From contig WFPH01000216.1 of assembly GCA_015487645.1 (NCBI GenBank), positions 1-13,927 of the forward strand: a stretch of DNA of 13,927 nucleotides, written 5' to 3'. Source of the stretch: Thermosulfurimonas sp. (GTDB lineage: Bacteria > Desulfobacterota > Thermodesulfobacteria > Thermodesulfobacteriales > Thermodesulfobacteriaceae). The notes beneath the pieces were generated by a model, which saw only the letters and a list, made by a program, of their open reading frames with translations, made no database searches and had not been told where the DNA came from. Positions 7,231-13,777 of the stretch are shown piece by piece. Positions within the stretch are counted from its first letter, which is position 1; the number at the start of each line of letters is the position of its first letter. The position numbers and the translations under genes were made by a program.

Positions 7231-7236
7231 TAAAAT
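7231..7236 (+). promoter_or_regulatory. Possible -10 box for the sirtuin gene
   Basis: TAAAAT at 7231-7236 is a good -10 match, but the -35 position falls in the terminator hairpin (TTCGGC, poor). Transcription would begin about 7243-7245, at the GTG start of the sirtuin gene, so the message may be leaderless. No Shine-Dalgarno sequence is visible. Confidence 0.3.
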
Positions 7237-7244
7237 ACAAATTT

Positions 7245-7949
7245 GTGAAGCCTTATCAGAAGATTCTTATTCTTACGGGAGCTGGTATTTCTGCTGAGTC
7301 CGGGATACCAACCTTTCGGGATCCCGGCGGGGTCTGGGAAAAGTATGATCTCAACGAAGTGGCCACGCCGGAAGGTTTCCACAAAAACCCGAAGTTGGTA
7401 CACGAGTTTTACAATCAGCGGCGGAAGGAACTCCTTAAGGTTAGGCCCAACCCGGCGCACCTAGCCCTGGCGGAGCTGGAGAAGGGCTACTCAGGCGAGG
7501 TCCTAGTGGTCACCCAGAACGTGGACGATCTGCACGAACGGGCAGGCTCAAAACGGGTCATCCATATTCACGGAGAACTACTCAAGGTCCGGTGCGAACT
7601 CTGTGGCAGAGTTTTTCAGGAAACAGGTGAAGTCTTCCCTCATACGCCTTGTCCGACCTGTGGTCGCCCTGGAGGGCTGCGTCCGCATGTGGTCTGGTTT
7701 GGGGAGACGCCTTTCCATTTGGAAGAAGTTTACGAGGCTCTTCTCCAGTGCGATCTTTTCGTGGCCATCGGGACCTCGGGAACGGTTTATCCGGCGGCCG
7801 GTTTTGTGGAGGTGGCCCGTAGATCCGGGGCCTATTGCGTGGAGATCAACCTCAAGCCTGCGGAAAACGCCCCCCTCTTTCACGAACACCGATACGGACC
7901 GGCCAGCCAGGTAGTTCCGGAATGGGTCCGGGAGATGCTGGAGGGGTAA
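7245..7949 (+). CDS. cobB: NAD-dependent protein deacylase, Sir2 family (CobB-like)
   Basis: Cytosolic NAD+-dependent lysine deacylase that releases nicotinamide and O-acyl-ADP-ribose. It has 234 residues from the preferred GTG at 7245. Motifs: GAGISAESGIPTFRD (12-26), TQNVDDLHERAG (90-101), catalytic H109 in HIHGE, a zinc site C117-x2-C120 and C136-x2-C139, HVVWFGE (148-154) and the Rossmann end GTSGTVYPAA. Y56 and R59 in FYNQRR match the Tyr/Arg pair that marks class III sirtuins such as CobB and SIRT5, so it may remove succinyl or malonyl as well as acetyl groups. Lying just after acs, its likely substrate is the acetylated catalytic Lys of Acs. The start is uncertain: there is no ribosome site, and an in-frame TTG at 7224 lies inside the terminator T-run. 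It is followed 3 nt later by hslO. Confidence 0.93.
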   Translation: MKPYQKILILTGAGISAESGIPTFRDPGGVWEKYDLNEVATPEGFHKNPKLVHEFYNQRRKELLKVRPNPAHLALAELEKGYSGEVLVVTQNVDDLHERAGSKRVIHIHGELLKVRCELCGRVFQETGEVFPHTPCPTCGRPGGLRPHVVWFGETPFHLEEVYEALLQCDLFVAIGTSGTVYPAAGFVEVARRSGAYCVEINLKPAENAPLFHEHRYGPASQVVPEWVREMLEG

Positions 7950-7952
7950 AGG

Positions 7953-8828
7953 ATGGCTTACGTGGTAAGGGGATTGGCCAGAGAAGGGAGTTTCCGGGTC
8001 TTTGCCGTAGAGTGTCGGGAAGTGGTAGAGGAGGCCCGTCGTCTCCAGGGGCTTTCGCCCACGGCCACCGCGGCCCTGGGAAGGGCGCTCGCGGGGGTGG
8101 CGTTGCTCGTGGCGGATATCAAGACCGGCCGCGTTATGCTCCAGATAAATGGCGGAGGCCCGCTGGGGGAGATCCTGGCTGAAGGGGACGCTGAAGGGAA
8201 CCTCCGGGGAACAGTTCAGCACCCTCAGGTGCACCTTGAACCACGGGGAGGCAAGCTCGCGGTGGGAGCGGCCGTGGGGAAAAACGGTTTCCTATCCGTG
8301 ACCCGGGATCTGGGCCTGAAGGAACCCTACCAGGGGTCGGTGGCCTTAGTCTCCGGGGAAATTGCTCAGGATCTGGCTTACTATCTTACCATTTCCGAAC
8401 AGATCCCCTCTGCGGTGGCCCTGGGGGTGCTGGTGGATGTGGACGGCTCGGTAAAGGAAGCCGGGGGCTTCCTGGTGCAGCGTATGCCGGCGGCCAGCCC
8501 GGAGGATATTGCCGCGGCTGAGGAGGCACTTTCAGCTATTGGTTCGGTGACCGAGCTCCTCTCGCAGGGGCTCTCCCCGGAAGATCTTCTGGAAAAGATC
8601 TTTCCGGGACGTATAGAGATCCTTGAGAAACGGGCGCTCTCTTATCGGTGCCGGTGCTCGCGGGAAAGGGTGGAGGCCGTCTTAGTGGCCCTGGGGCGGG
8701 AGGAACTTTCGGCCCTCGTCGAGAGAGGCGAGCCCGCCCGGGTGACCTGCCATTTCTGCCGAAAGGAGTACGAGGTTTCCCTGGAGGACCTGAGGCGTCT
8801 TCTGGCCGATTTGGAGAAACCTCACTGA
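7953..8828 (+). CDS. hslO: Redox-regulated molecular chaperone Hsp33
   Basis: Cytosolic holdase chaperone that binds unfolding proteins when oxidative stress opens its zinc centre. It has 291 residues, the usual size. The N-terminal domain (about 1-180) has family features such as the turn LQINGGGPLGEILAEGD and GTVQHP. The C-terminal redox switch holds C233-R-C235 and C266-H-F-C269, the CxC plus CxxC zinc ligands. All four cysteines are present, so the switch should work. The start ATG at 7953 lies 3 nt after the sirtuin stop. Its ribosome site GGAGGGG at about 7941-7947 overlaps the end of that gene, which indicates co-transcription and coupling with cobB. The gene is GC-rich like its neighbours. 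Confidence 0.96.
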   Translation: MAYVVRGLAREGSFRVFAVECREVVEEARRLQGLSPTATAALGRALAGVALLVADIKTGRVMLQINGGGPLGEILAEGDAEGNLRGTVQHPQVHLEPRGGKLAVGAAVGKNGFLSVTRDLGLKEPYQGSVALVSGEIAQDLAYYLTISEQIPSAVALGVLVDVDGSVKEAGGFLVQRMPAASPEDIAAAEEALSAIGSVTELLSQGLSPEDLLEKIFPGRIEILEKRALSYRCRCSRERVEAVLVALGREELSALVERGEPARVTCHFCRKEYEVSLEDLRRLLADLEKPH

Positions 8829-8830
8829 GT

Positions 8831-9925
8831 ATGGCCGGCGATCTTTTTCGAATCTGGGCCCTCCTCAGGGAAGGGGTGGAGAGAGGGGTCTTCCCCGGAG
8901 CGGTGGCCTCTATCCGAACCTCTGAAAGATCCTATATCCTGGCGGTGGGCTTCCGGGCTCTGTATCCCGAGAGGGAAGACAACGATGAGACCACCCTTTA
9001 TGATCTGGCTTCCCTCACCAAACCTCTGGCTACCACGCTGGCTCTCATGAAACTGGTTTCCCAGGGGCGGCTCTCCCTGGAGGATCCTTTGGAACGCTTT
9101 TTCCCGGAAGAAGTTTTCGGAGTTTCCCTTTACCGGAAGGTAACCCTGAGAAAGGTCCTTTCACACGCGGCGGGTTTTCCGGCCTGGCGGCCCTATTTTA
9201 AGGAGCTGCAGCGGTGGCCCCTCGGCCGGAGACGGGAAGTTCTTCTCCGCCTGATTCTTTCCGAACCCCCGGCCTATACTCCGGGAGAGAAGGAACTTTA
9301 CAGCGACCTGGGCTTCTTTGTCTTAGGAGAGGTGGTAACCAGGGTTGCCGGTCTGCCTTTTGAAGAATATGTGGAGGGCCTTTTCCGTGAGATCGTTCCG
9401 GAGGTCTCCCGAGAGCTTCTTTTCCGCCCTTCCCTTAAGGGGTTTCCCCGGGAGCGTATAGCTCCCACTGAGATCTGTCCTTTTACTAGTAGATGGTTGC
9501 GAGGGGAGGTTCACGACGAGAATACCCGGATTCTGGGCGGGGTTTCGGGGACGGCCGGCCTTTTCGGAACGGCTCGGGCCGTAACAAGACTTCTCGAAGG
9601 CCTCCTTGAGGCCTGGCAGGATAGGGGAAGGGCTTTTCTTACGCGGGATCTCCTGAGGCTCTTCTGGTCTTCCCGTCGCTTTTGTGGAACCTGGGCCCTG
9701 GGGTTCGATCGACCGAGTCCTAGGGGGTCAAGCGCCGGGCCGTTTTTCCCTTCCACCGCTCTAGGGCATCTGGGCTACACCGGCTGTGCCTTCTGGCTGG
9801 TGCCGGAGACCGGGCTGGTGGCCGTTCTTCTCACCAACCGGGTCCATCCTTCCCGGGAGAACCGGAAGGTCAGAGCCTTTCGTCCGCGGTTTTTCTCCGA
9901 AGTAGCGGTAGCTTTTGGATCCTGA
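8831..9925 (+). CDS. Serine hydrolase, beta-lactamase / PBP4*-like family
   Basis: A 364-residue protein of the class C beta-lactamase-related serine hydrolase family. Catalytic motifs: S61-L-T-K64 (SxxK, with S61 as nucleophile), Y157-S-D159 (YxN-like, Tyr as base) and H313-L-G315 in GHLGYTG (HxG). The region between about 105 and 120 has the common LSHAAGFPAW motif. No signal peptide or membrane segment is visible; the protein begins MAGDLFRIWALLREG, so it seems cytoplasmic, unlike true beta-lactamases. Members include esterases, peptidases and DD-peptidase-like enzymes, so the substrate is open and antibiotic resistance should not be assumed. The ATG at 8831 lies 2 nt after the hslO stop, with only a weak, distant GGAGAAA upstream, suggesting coupled translation. 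A longer frame upstream overlaps hslO and is not convincing. Confidence 0.87.
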   Translation: MAGDLFRIWALLREGVERGVFPGAVASIRTSERSYILAVGFRALYPEREDNDETTLYDLASLTKPLATTLALMKLVSQGRLSLEDPLERFFPEEVFGVSLYRKVTLRKVLSHAAGFPAWRPYFKELQRWPLGRRREVLLRLILSEPPAYTPGEKELYSDLGFFVLGEVVTRVAGLPFEEYVEGLFREIVPEVSRELLFRPSLKGFPRERIAPTEICPFTSRWLRGEVHDENTRILGGVSGTAGLFGTARAVTRLLEGLLEAWQDRGRAFLTRDLLRLFWSSRRFCGTWALGFDRPSPRGSSAGPFFPSTALGHLGYTGCAFWLVPETGLVAVLLTNRVHPSRENRKVRAFRPRFFSEVAVAFGS

Positions 9926-9932
9926 AGTGCGC

Positions 9933-9960
9933 TTGACACGGGCCTGAGATTCTCTAGCTT
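9933..9960 (+). promoter_or_regulatory. Putative promoter of the phoB-phoR pair
   Basis: A perfect TTGACA (9933-9938), a 16-bp spacer and TAGCTT (9955-9960, three of six consensus bases) lie in the 41-nt gap after the serine hydrolase. The predicted start of transcription is at about 9967, the A of the phoB start codon, so the message may be leaderless. Confidence 0.4.
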
Positions 9961-9966
9961 GAAAGT

Positions 9967-10659
9967 ATGGCGGAGAAACCTCGGGTCCTCATCGTGGAAG
10001 ACGAACCGGACGTGGCAGAACTGGAACGTCTGGCCTTCGAGAAGGAAGGGTTCCGGGTGGAGACCGTAGACTCGGCCGCCCGGGCCCTTGAGAGGCTTCA
10101 GAGCCTTACGCCGGATCTTATCATTCTCGATCTTATGCTTCCGGACCGTGATGGACTGGAGATTTTGAAATTTTTGCGCTTTCGCAAGGACTTGACTCAC
10201 GTGCCGGTCATCGTGGTCTCTGCCCGCGGTGAGGAGGTGGACCGGGTGTTGGGTTTTGAGCTGGGGGCTGACGACTATGTGGTAAAACCTTTTAGCCCCC
10301 GGGAACTGGTCCTTCGGGCCAAGGCGGTGCTTAAGCGCCTCAAGCCTCCAGAAAAATCGGTCATCATTCGGTATGGCCCCATTACGCTTTATGAGGAGGA
10401 ATTCAGAGTGGAAGTGGAGGGGCGAGAGGTCAAGCTCACGCCCATGGAGTTTAGGTTGCTCGCCACCCTGATTTCCTCTCCGGGGCGGGTCTTTTCCAGG
10501 GAGGTCCTGCTGGATCAGATCTGGGGTTATCAGTACCAGGGCTACGCCCGCACCGTGGATACCCATGTGAAGCGCCTGCGCAAGAAACTCGGCCCGGCGG
10601 CCGAACTCATAGAGACCGTCTGGGGCGTGGGCTATCGGGCGAGGGCGCTCAATGCTTGA
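9967..10659 (+). CDS. phoB: Response regulator, PhoB/OmpR family
   Basis: A 230-residue DNA-binding response regulator. The receiver domain (about 5-118) has the acidic pocket E11/D12, phospho-acceptor D55 in LIILDLMLPDRDG, the switch Ser in VIVVSARGE and the conserved Lys in DYVVKPF. The C-terminal winged helix (about 130-228) has the OmpR/PhoB type elements LTPMEFRLLATLISSPGRVF, RTVDTHVKRLRKKL and VWGVGYR. It overlaps the kinase gene by 8 nt and lies upstream of pstS, so it is very likely PhoB, which activates phosphate-scavenging genes when phosphorylated. The ATG at 9967 lacks a clear ribosome site (only GAAAG). The PhoB identity rests on context together with the domain type. Confidence 0.92.
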   Translation: MAEKPRVLIVEDEPDVAELERLAFEKEGFRVETVDSAARALERLQSLTPDLIILDLMLPDRDGLEILKFLRFRKDLTHVPVIVVSARGEEVDRVLGFELGADDYVVKPFSPRELVLRAKAVLKRLKPPEKSVIIRYGPITLYEEEFRVEVEGREVKLTPMEFRLLATLISSPGRVFSREVLLDQIWGYQYQGYARTVDTHVKRLRKKLGPAAELIETVWGVGYRARALNA

Positions 10660-11761
10660 AGTCCTCCTGCTGGCTCTGGGCCTTTCGCTTCCGGGGGTCT
10701 ATTTCCTCTGGCGCCGGAAGACTTCTTCTGATTCTCGCGAGAGCCCTTCCGAGGCGTCGGATACGGACCAAACCTCTCCCACAAGCCTCCTTAAGAGGGA
10801 AGATTGGCCCTGGCCGATGGCGATGGTGGATGAGAGGCGCAGACTCCTTGCGGTTACCCCGGCTTTGAAAGCCTTCTTCCCGGTACCGGACCCTCAGAAT
10901 CTTCTGGAGCTGCCTTTTCCGGGGCTGGTGGAGTTCCACGAAAAGGTCTTCCGGGAGGGCCAAAGTGAGGTGAAATTCGAATGGCAGGGGCGTTGGTGGC
11001 GCCTTGAGGGCCGGCGGATAGCTCCCGAAAGGGCGGCCGTTCTTCTTTCCGATATCACCCGGGAGGTGAAACTGGCGGAGAAGAACCGTATGCTCTCGGC
11101 CACCCTGGCTCACGAGTTCCGTACTCCCCTTACTGCCATAAAAGGCTACGCCGAGGCCCTGGAGGAATACCTCCCGGAGGAAAAGTTTCCCCGGAAGGCC
11201 CTTTCGGCCATTCTTTCGCACACCGAAAGACTGGCCCGTCTGGTGCGGGATCTTCTTCTCCTCTCCTCGCTTGAGACCGGACTCAATCTGCGTCCGGAAC
11301 CGATGACCGCCGGCGATCTCGCGGAGACCGTAGCGACCCTCGTGGCTCCTCTGGTGAAAGAAAAGGGCCTGACTCTTGAGATCGTGGGATCGCGGGAAGT
11401 TACTCTTTATGCCGATCGGGACTACCTGGTGCAGGCCCTTCTCAAGGTGCTGGAGAACGCCGTGCGTTTTTCGCCTGAGAGGGGCAAGATCCGACTCGAA
11501 ATAGAGAAGGGGACGGAGGAGGTTCTTTTCCGGATCCGGGACGAAGGTCCAGGGATTCCGGAGACTATCCGCGAGCGTATCTTCGAGCCCTTTTTCCGGG
11601 AAGGACCCGGGAAGGGCCTGGGGTTGGGGCTGGCTCTCGCTCGACGTCTGGCCGAAGCCCACGGTGGAACCCTGATCGCCGAGGCTTCAGACCGGGGAGC
11701 TTCTCTGCTTTTCAGGATTCCAGCAAATGCCCCGGAGCCTTCACAGAAAGTTCACAATTGA
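10652..11761 (+). CDS. phoR: Sensor histidine kinase, PhoR-like
   Basis: A 369-residue sensor kinase, partner of the preceding regulator. A single hydrophobic helix (about 3-20) anchors it in the membrane, followed by a charged Ser/Thr-rich linker (21-50) and a PAS-like domain (about 52-140, DWPWPMAMVDERRRLLAV onward, ending LLSDITREVK). The HisKA helix holds H154 in LAHEFRTPLTAIKGYAEAL. The ATPase domain has N269 in VLENAVRFSPERG, G1 D297-EGPGIPE, the F-box FEPFF and G2 GLGLGLALAR. There is no periplasmic sensory domain, consistent with PhoR sensing through PstSCAB and PhoU rather than directly. The ATG at 10652 overlaps the end of phoB by 8 nt, indicating translational coupling. The last codons hold the putative Pho box of pstS. 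Confidence 0.92.
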   Translation: MLEVLLLALGLSLPGVYFLWRRKTSSDSRESPSEASDTDQTSPTSLLKREDWPWPMAMVDERRRLLAVTPALKAFFPVPDPQNLLELPFPGLVEFHEKVFREGQSEVKFEWQGRWWRLEGRRIAPERAAVLLSDITREVKLAEKNRMLSATLAHEFRTPLTAIKGYAEALEEYLPEEKFPRKALSAILSHTERLARLVRDLLLLSSLETGLNLRPEPMTAGDLAETVATLVAPLVKEKGLTLEIVGSREVTLYADRDYLVQALLKVLENAVRFSPERGKIRLEIEKGTEEVLFRIRDEGPGIPETIRERIFEPFFREGPGKGLGLGLALARRLAEAHGGTLIAEASDRGASLLFRIPANAPEPSQKVHN

Positions 11762-11776
11762 TTGAGAGAATAAACT
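11740..11776 (+). promoter_or_regulatory. Candidate Pho box and -10 of the pst operon
   Basis: Direct repeats TTCACA at 11740-11745 and 11751-11756 are spaced exactly 11 bp start to start, with a degenerate third unit TTGAGA at 11762. An 11-bp period is the spacing of PhoB/PhoP boxes, and TTCACA resembles known half-sites. A -10-like TAAACT (11771-11776) begins 10 bp after the second 11-bp unit, the spacing expected when the Pho box replaces a -35. The site overlaps the end of phoR. Confidence 0.5.
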
Positions 11777-11787
11777 CAAACCGCAAT

Positions 11788-11793
11788 AGGGGG
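11788..11793 (+). promoter_or_regulatory. Ribosome binding site that decides the pstS start
   Basis: AGGGGG ends 7 nt before the ATG at 11801 but only 1 nt before the ATG at 11795. The later ATG, which also gives the proper Met-Lys-Lys signal-peptide start, is therefore preferred. Confidence 0.65.
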
Positions 11794-11800
11794 TATGGAC

Positions 11801-12844
11801 ATGAAAAAAGGGCTACTGATGGGGCTGTGGGGGTTTCTCTGGCTGCTTGGTGGGGTTGTGCTGGCCGGCAAGCTTACCCTTCTCGGGGCCGGGGCCACTT
11901 TCCCCTATCCCCTTTACTCCAAATGGTTCCACGTCTATTACCAGAAGACCGGGGTCAAGGTGAACTACCAGTCCATTGGTTCCGGAGGGGGAATCCGGCA
12001 GATTCTGGCCCGCACGGTGGACTTTGGGGCCACGGATGCCCCCATGAGTGAAGATGAGATGGCCAAGGCCCGGGGCAAGATTCTGCATCTGCCCATGGCT
12101 ATTGGGGCGGTGGTGATCTCCTACAACGTGCCCGGAGTACCCTCGGGACTCAAGCTCACACCGCAGGTGCTGGCGGACATCTTCCTCGGAAAAATCAGGA
12201 AGTGGAACGATCCCCGGATTGTCGAACTCAATCCCGGAATCAAGTTTCCCAAATTGCCCATCGTGGTGGTCCACCGTTCGGATGGTTCCGGAACTACTTT
12301 CAATTTTACCTATTATCTGGCCCAGGTGAGCCCGGAGTGGCGCAAACGCGTGGGCTACGGCAAGGCCGTGCGCTGGCCCACTGGCATCGGTGGCAAGGGT
12401 AACGAGGGCGTGACCGGCTACCTCAAACAGTTCCCGGGGGCCATCGGTTACATCGAGCTGGCCTATGCCCACCAGAACAAACTCCCGGTGGCGGCCTTGC
12501 AGAACAAAGCCGGGAAATTTATTCGGCCTACACTTGAGAGCATCTCCGCTGCCGCCAGGACGAATATTCCCCCGGACACCCGGACCCTCATTGTCAATAC
12601 CGATGCTCCTGACGGCTACCCGCTCTCGGCCATGACCTGGATCCTGGTCTATCAGGAGCAGGCTTACGGTGGGCGTTCCTTTGAGCGAGCTAGGGCCCTG
12701 GTGGATCTCCTCTGGTGGTGTGTGCACGAGGCCCAGAACTACAACGAAGCCCTCTTTTACGCTCGTATTCCGGAGAATGTGGTGCGGATCAATGAAAAAC
12801 TTATCCGCTCCATTACATATCAGGGGAAACCCATCCTCCGATGA
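11801..12844 (+). CDS. pstS: Phosphate ABC transporter substrate-binding protein PstS
   Basis: Periplasmic phosphate-binding protein delivering phosphate to PstCAB. It has 347 residues from the preferred ATG at 11801. The signal peptide is Lys-Lys plus a hydrophobic core (about 4-21) with likely cleavage after VLA near 22; there is no lipobox Cys, so it should be soluble. Signature segments: LTLLGAGATFPYPLYSKWF, GSGGGIRQI, FGATDAPMSEDEM, HRSDGSGTTFNFTYYL (158-173) and GVTGYLKQFPGAIGYIELAY. The Ser/Thr/Asp/Arg residues that cage phosphate lie in these. It is preceded by the phoB-phoR pair and a candidate Pho box, and followed by a 13-bp stem-loop and pstC. Family assignment is very safe; only the exact start and cleavage site are uncertain. 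Confidence 0.96.
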   Translation: MKKGLLMGLWGFLWLLGGVVLAGKLTLLGAGATFPYPLYSKWFHVYYQKTGVKVNYQSIGSGGGIRQILARTVDFGATDAPMSEDEMAKARGKILHLPMAIGAVVISYNVPGVPSGLKLTPQVLADIFLGKIRKWNDPRIVELNPGIKFPKLPIVVVHRSDGSGTTFNFTYYLAQVSPEWRKRVGYGKAVRWPTGIGGKGNEGVTGYLKQFPGAIGYIELAYAHQNKLPVAALQNKAGKFIRPTLESISAAARTNIPPDTRTLIVNTDAPDGYPLSAMTWILVYQEQAYGGRSFERARALVDLLWWCVHEAQNYNEALFYARIPENVVRINEKLIRSITYQGKPILR

Positions 12845-12851
12845 GGATGGT

Positions 12852-12882
12852 CCGGAGGAGGAGGGCTTGCCTCCTCCTCCGG
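12852..12882 (+). other. Perfect 13-bp stem-loop between pstS and pstC
   Basis: CCGGAGGAGGAGG (12852-12864) pairs without mismatch with CCTCCTCCTCCGG (12870-12882) around the 5-nt loop GCTTG. No U-tract follows, so full intrinsic termination is unlikely. It starts 8 nt after the pstS stop and ends 22 nt before the pstC start. Its likely role is to protect the pstS transcript end from exonucleases or to cause partial termination, giving more PstS than PstC. Confidence 0.8.
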
Positions 12883-12904
12883 GACTCTGGTAAAAGAGGG
12901 TGAC

Positions 12905-13777
12905 ATGCGAACCCGGGATCCCGATCAGGTTTTTCGTTTTGTCTGCTGGGGCCTGGCGGTGGGCCTGGTGGTGCTGGTGGTGGGCATAGGGCTTACCCTT
13001 CTGGCGGGCAGTCTTCCCAGCCTCAAGACCTTTGGTATCCGGTTCCTCTGGGGGCGCGTCTGGGATCCGGTGAACGAAGAATTCGGGGCCCTGCCCTTCG
13101 TCGTGGGCACCCTGGCGACCTCCATTCTGGCCCTGCTGATCACTATCCCGTTTGCCCTTTCTTCGGGCATTTTCCTGGCGGAGTACGCTCCGCCGAAAAT
13201 AGCCGGCCCGCTCTCCTCTCTGGTGGAGTTGCTGGCGGGTATCCCTTCGGTGATCTACGGACTATGGGCCCTTTTTTACCTGGTGCCGCTGGTGCGCTGG
13301 TTCGAAATGAAGGTGGGGGCCCCGCCCTTTGGTCTCGGGCTGCCCACGGCCTCTCTGGTGCTGGCCATCATGATTCTTCCTTACGCGGCTTCCATTACCC
13401 GTGAGGTCCTTAAGATGGTTCCCCACGAACTGAAGGAAGCGGCTTACGGGCTGGGCGCCACCAAGTGGGAGGTTATCCGCCGGGTTTGCCTCCCCTACGG
13501 GCTTTCCGGAATCGTGGCCGGGTTCCTTTTGTCTCTGGGCCGGGCCCTGGGGGAAACCATGGCCGTGACCATGGTCATAGGGAACCGTTCCGAGATGCCG
13601 CAAAGCCCCTGGGATCTGGCCAATACCATGGCCAGTGTCATAGCCAACGAATTTACCGAGGCCTCCAAAGACCTTCACCTCTCGGCCCTGATCGAAATCG
13701 GATTTTTGCTCTTTCTCATTACCCTGATCGTGAACACTGTAGCTCGAATCATTATCGTTAGGCTTGAGGTAAGATGA
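12905..13777 (+). CDS. pstC: Phosphate ABC transporter permease PstC
   Basis: Inner-membrane permease that forms the phosphate channel with PstA. It has 290 residues with about six hydrophobic segments: near 12-34, 61-85, 98-120, 138-160, 205-230 and 255-280. The binding-protein-dependent transporter signature (EAA loop) appears as KEAAYGLGATKWEVIRR, followed by LPYGLSGIVAGFLLSLGRAL and GETMAVTMVIGN, which are typical of PstC. The segment LLAGIPSVIYGLWALFYLVP is also diagnostic. The start ATG at 12905 follows GAGGGTG. The gene overlaps pstA by 4 nt (ATGA). The separation from pstS by a strong stem-loop suggests lower expression than PstS. Confidence 0.95.
   Translation: MRTRDPDQVFRFVCWGLAVGLVVLVVGIGLTLLAGSLPSLKTFGIRFLWGRVWDPVNEEFGALPFVVGTLATSILALLITIPFALSSGIFLAEYAPPKIAGPLSSLVELLAGIPSVIYGLWALFYLVPLVRWFEMKVGAPPFGLGLPTASLVLAIMILPYAASITREVLKMVPHELKEAAYGLGATKWEVIRRVCLPYGLSGIVAGFLLSLGRALGETMAVTMVIGNRSEMPQSPWDLANTMASVIANEFTEASKDLHLSALIEIGFLLFLITLIVNTVARIIIVRLEVR

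Noticed and set aside
8648..8830. Upstream extension of the serine hydrolase frame over hslO.
   Set aside because: It would overlap the conserved zinc domain of Hsp33 in another frame. The protein fold begins at MAGDLF, so the ATG at 8831 is preferred.
9933..9950. Pho box before phoB (TTGACA then CTGAGA at 11 bp).
   Set aside because: The second unit matches poorly; the bases are better explained by a -35 box.
12852..12882. Stem-loop after pstS as a full terminator.
   Set aside because: No U-tract follows and the downstream pstC gene is clearly part of the same operon.
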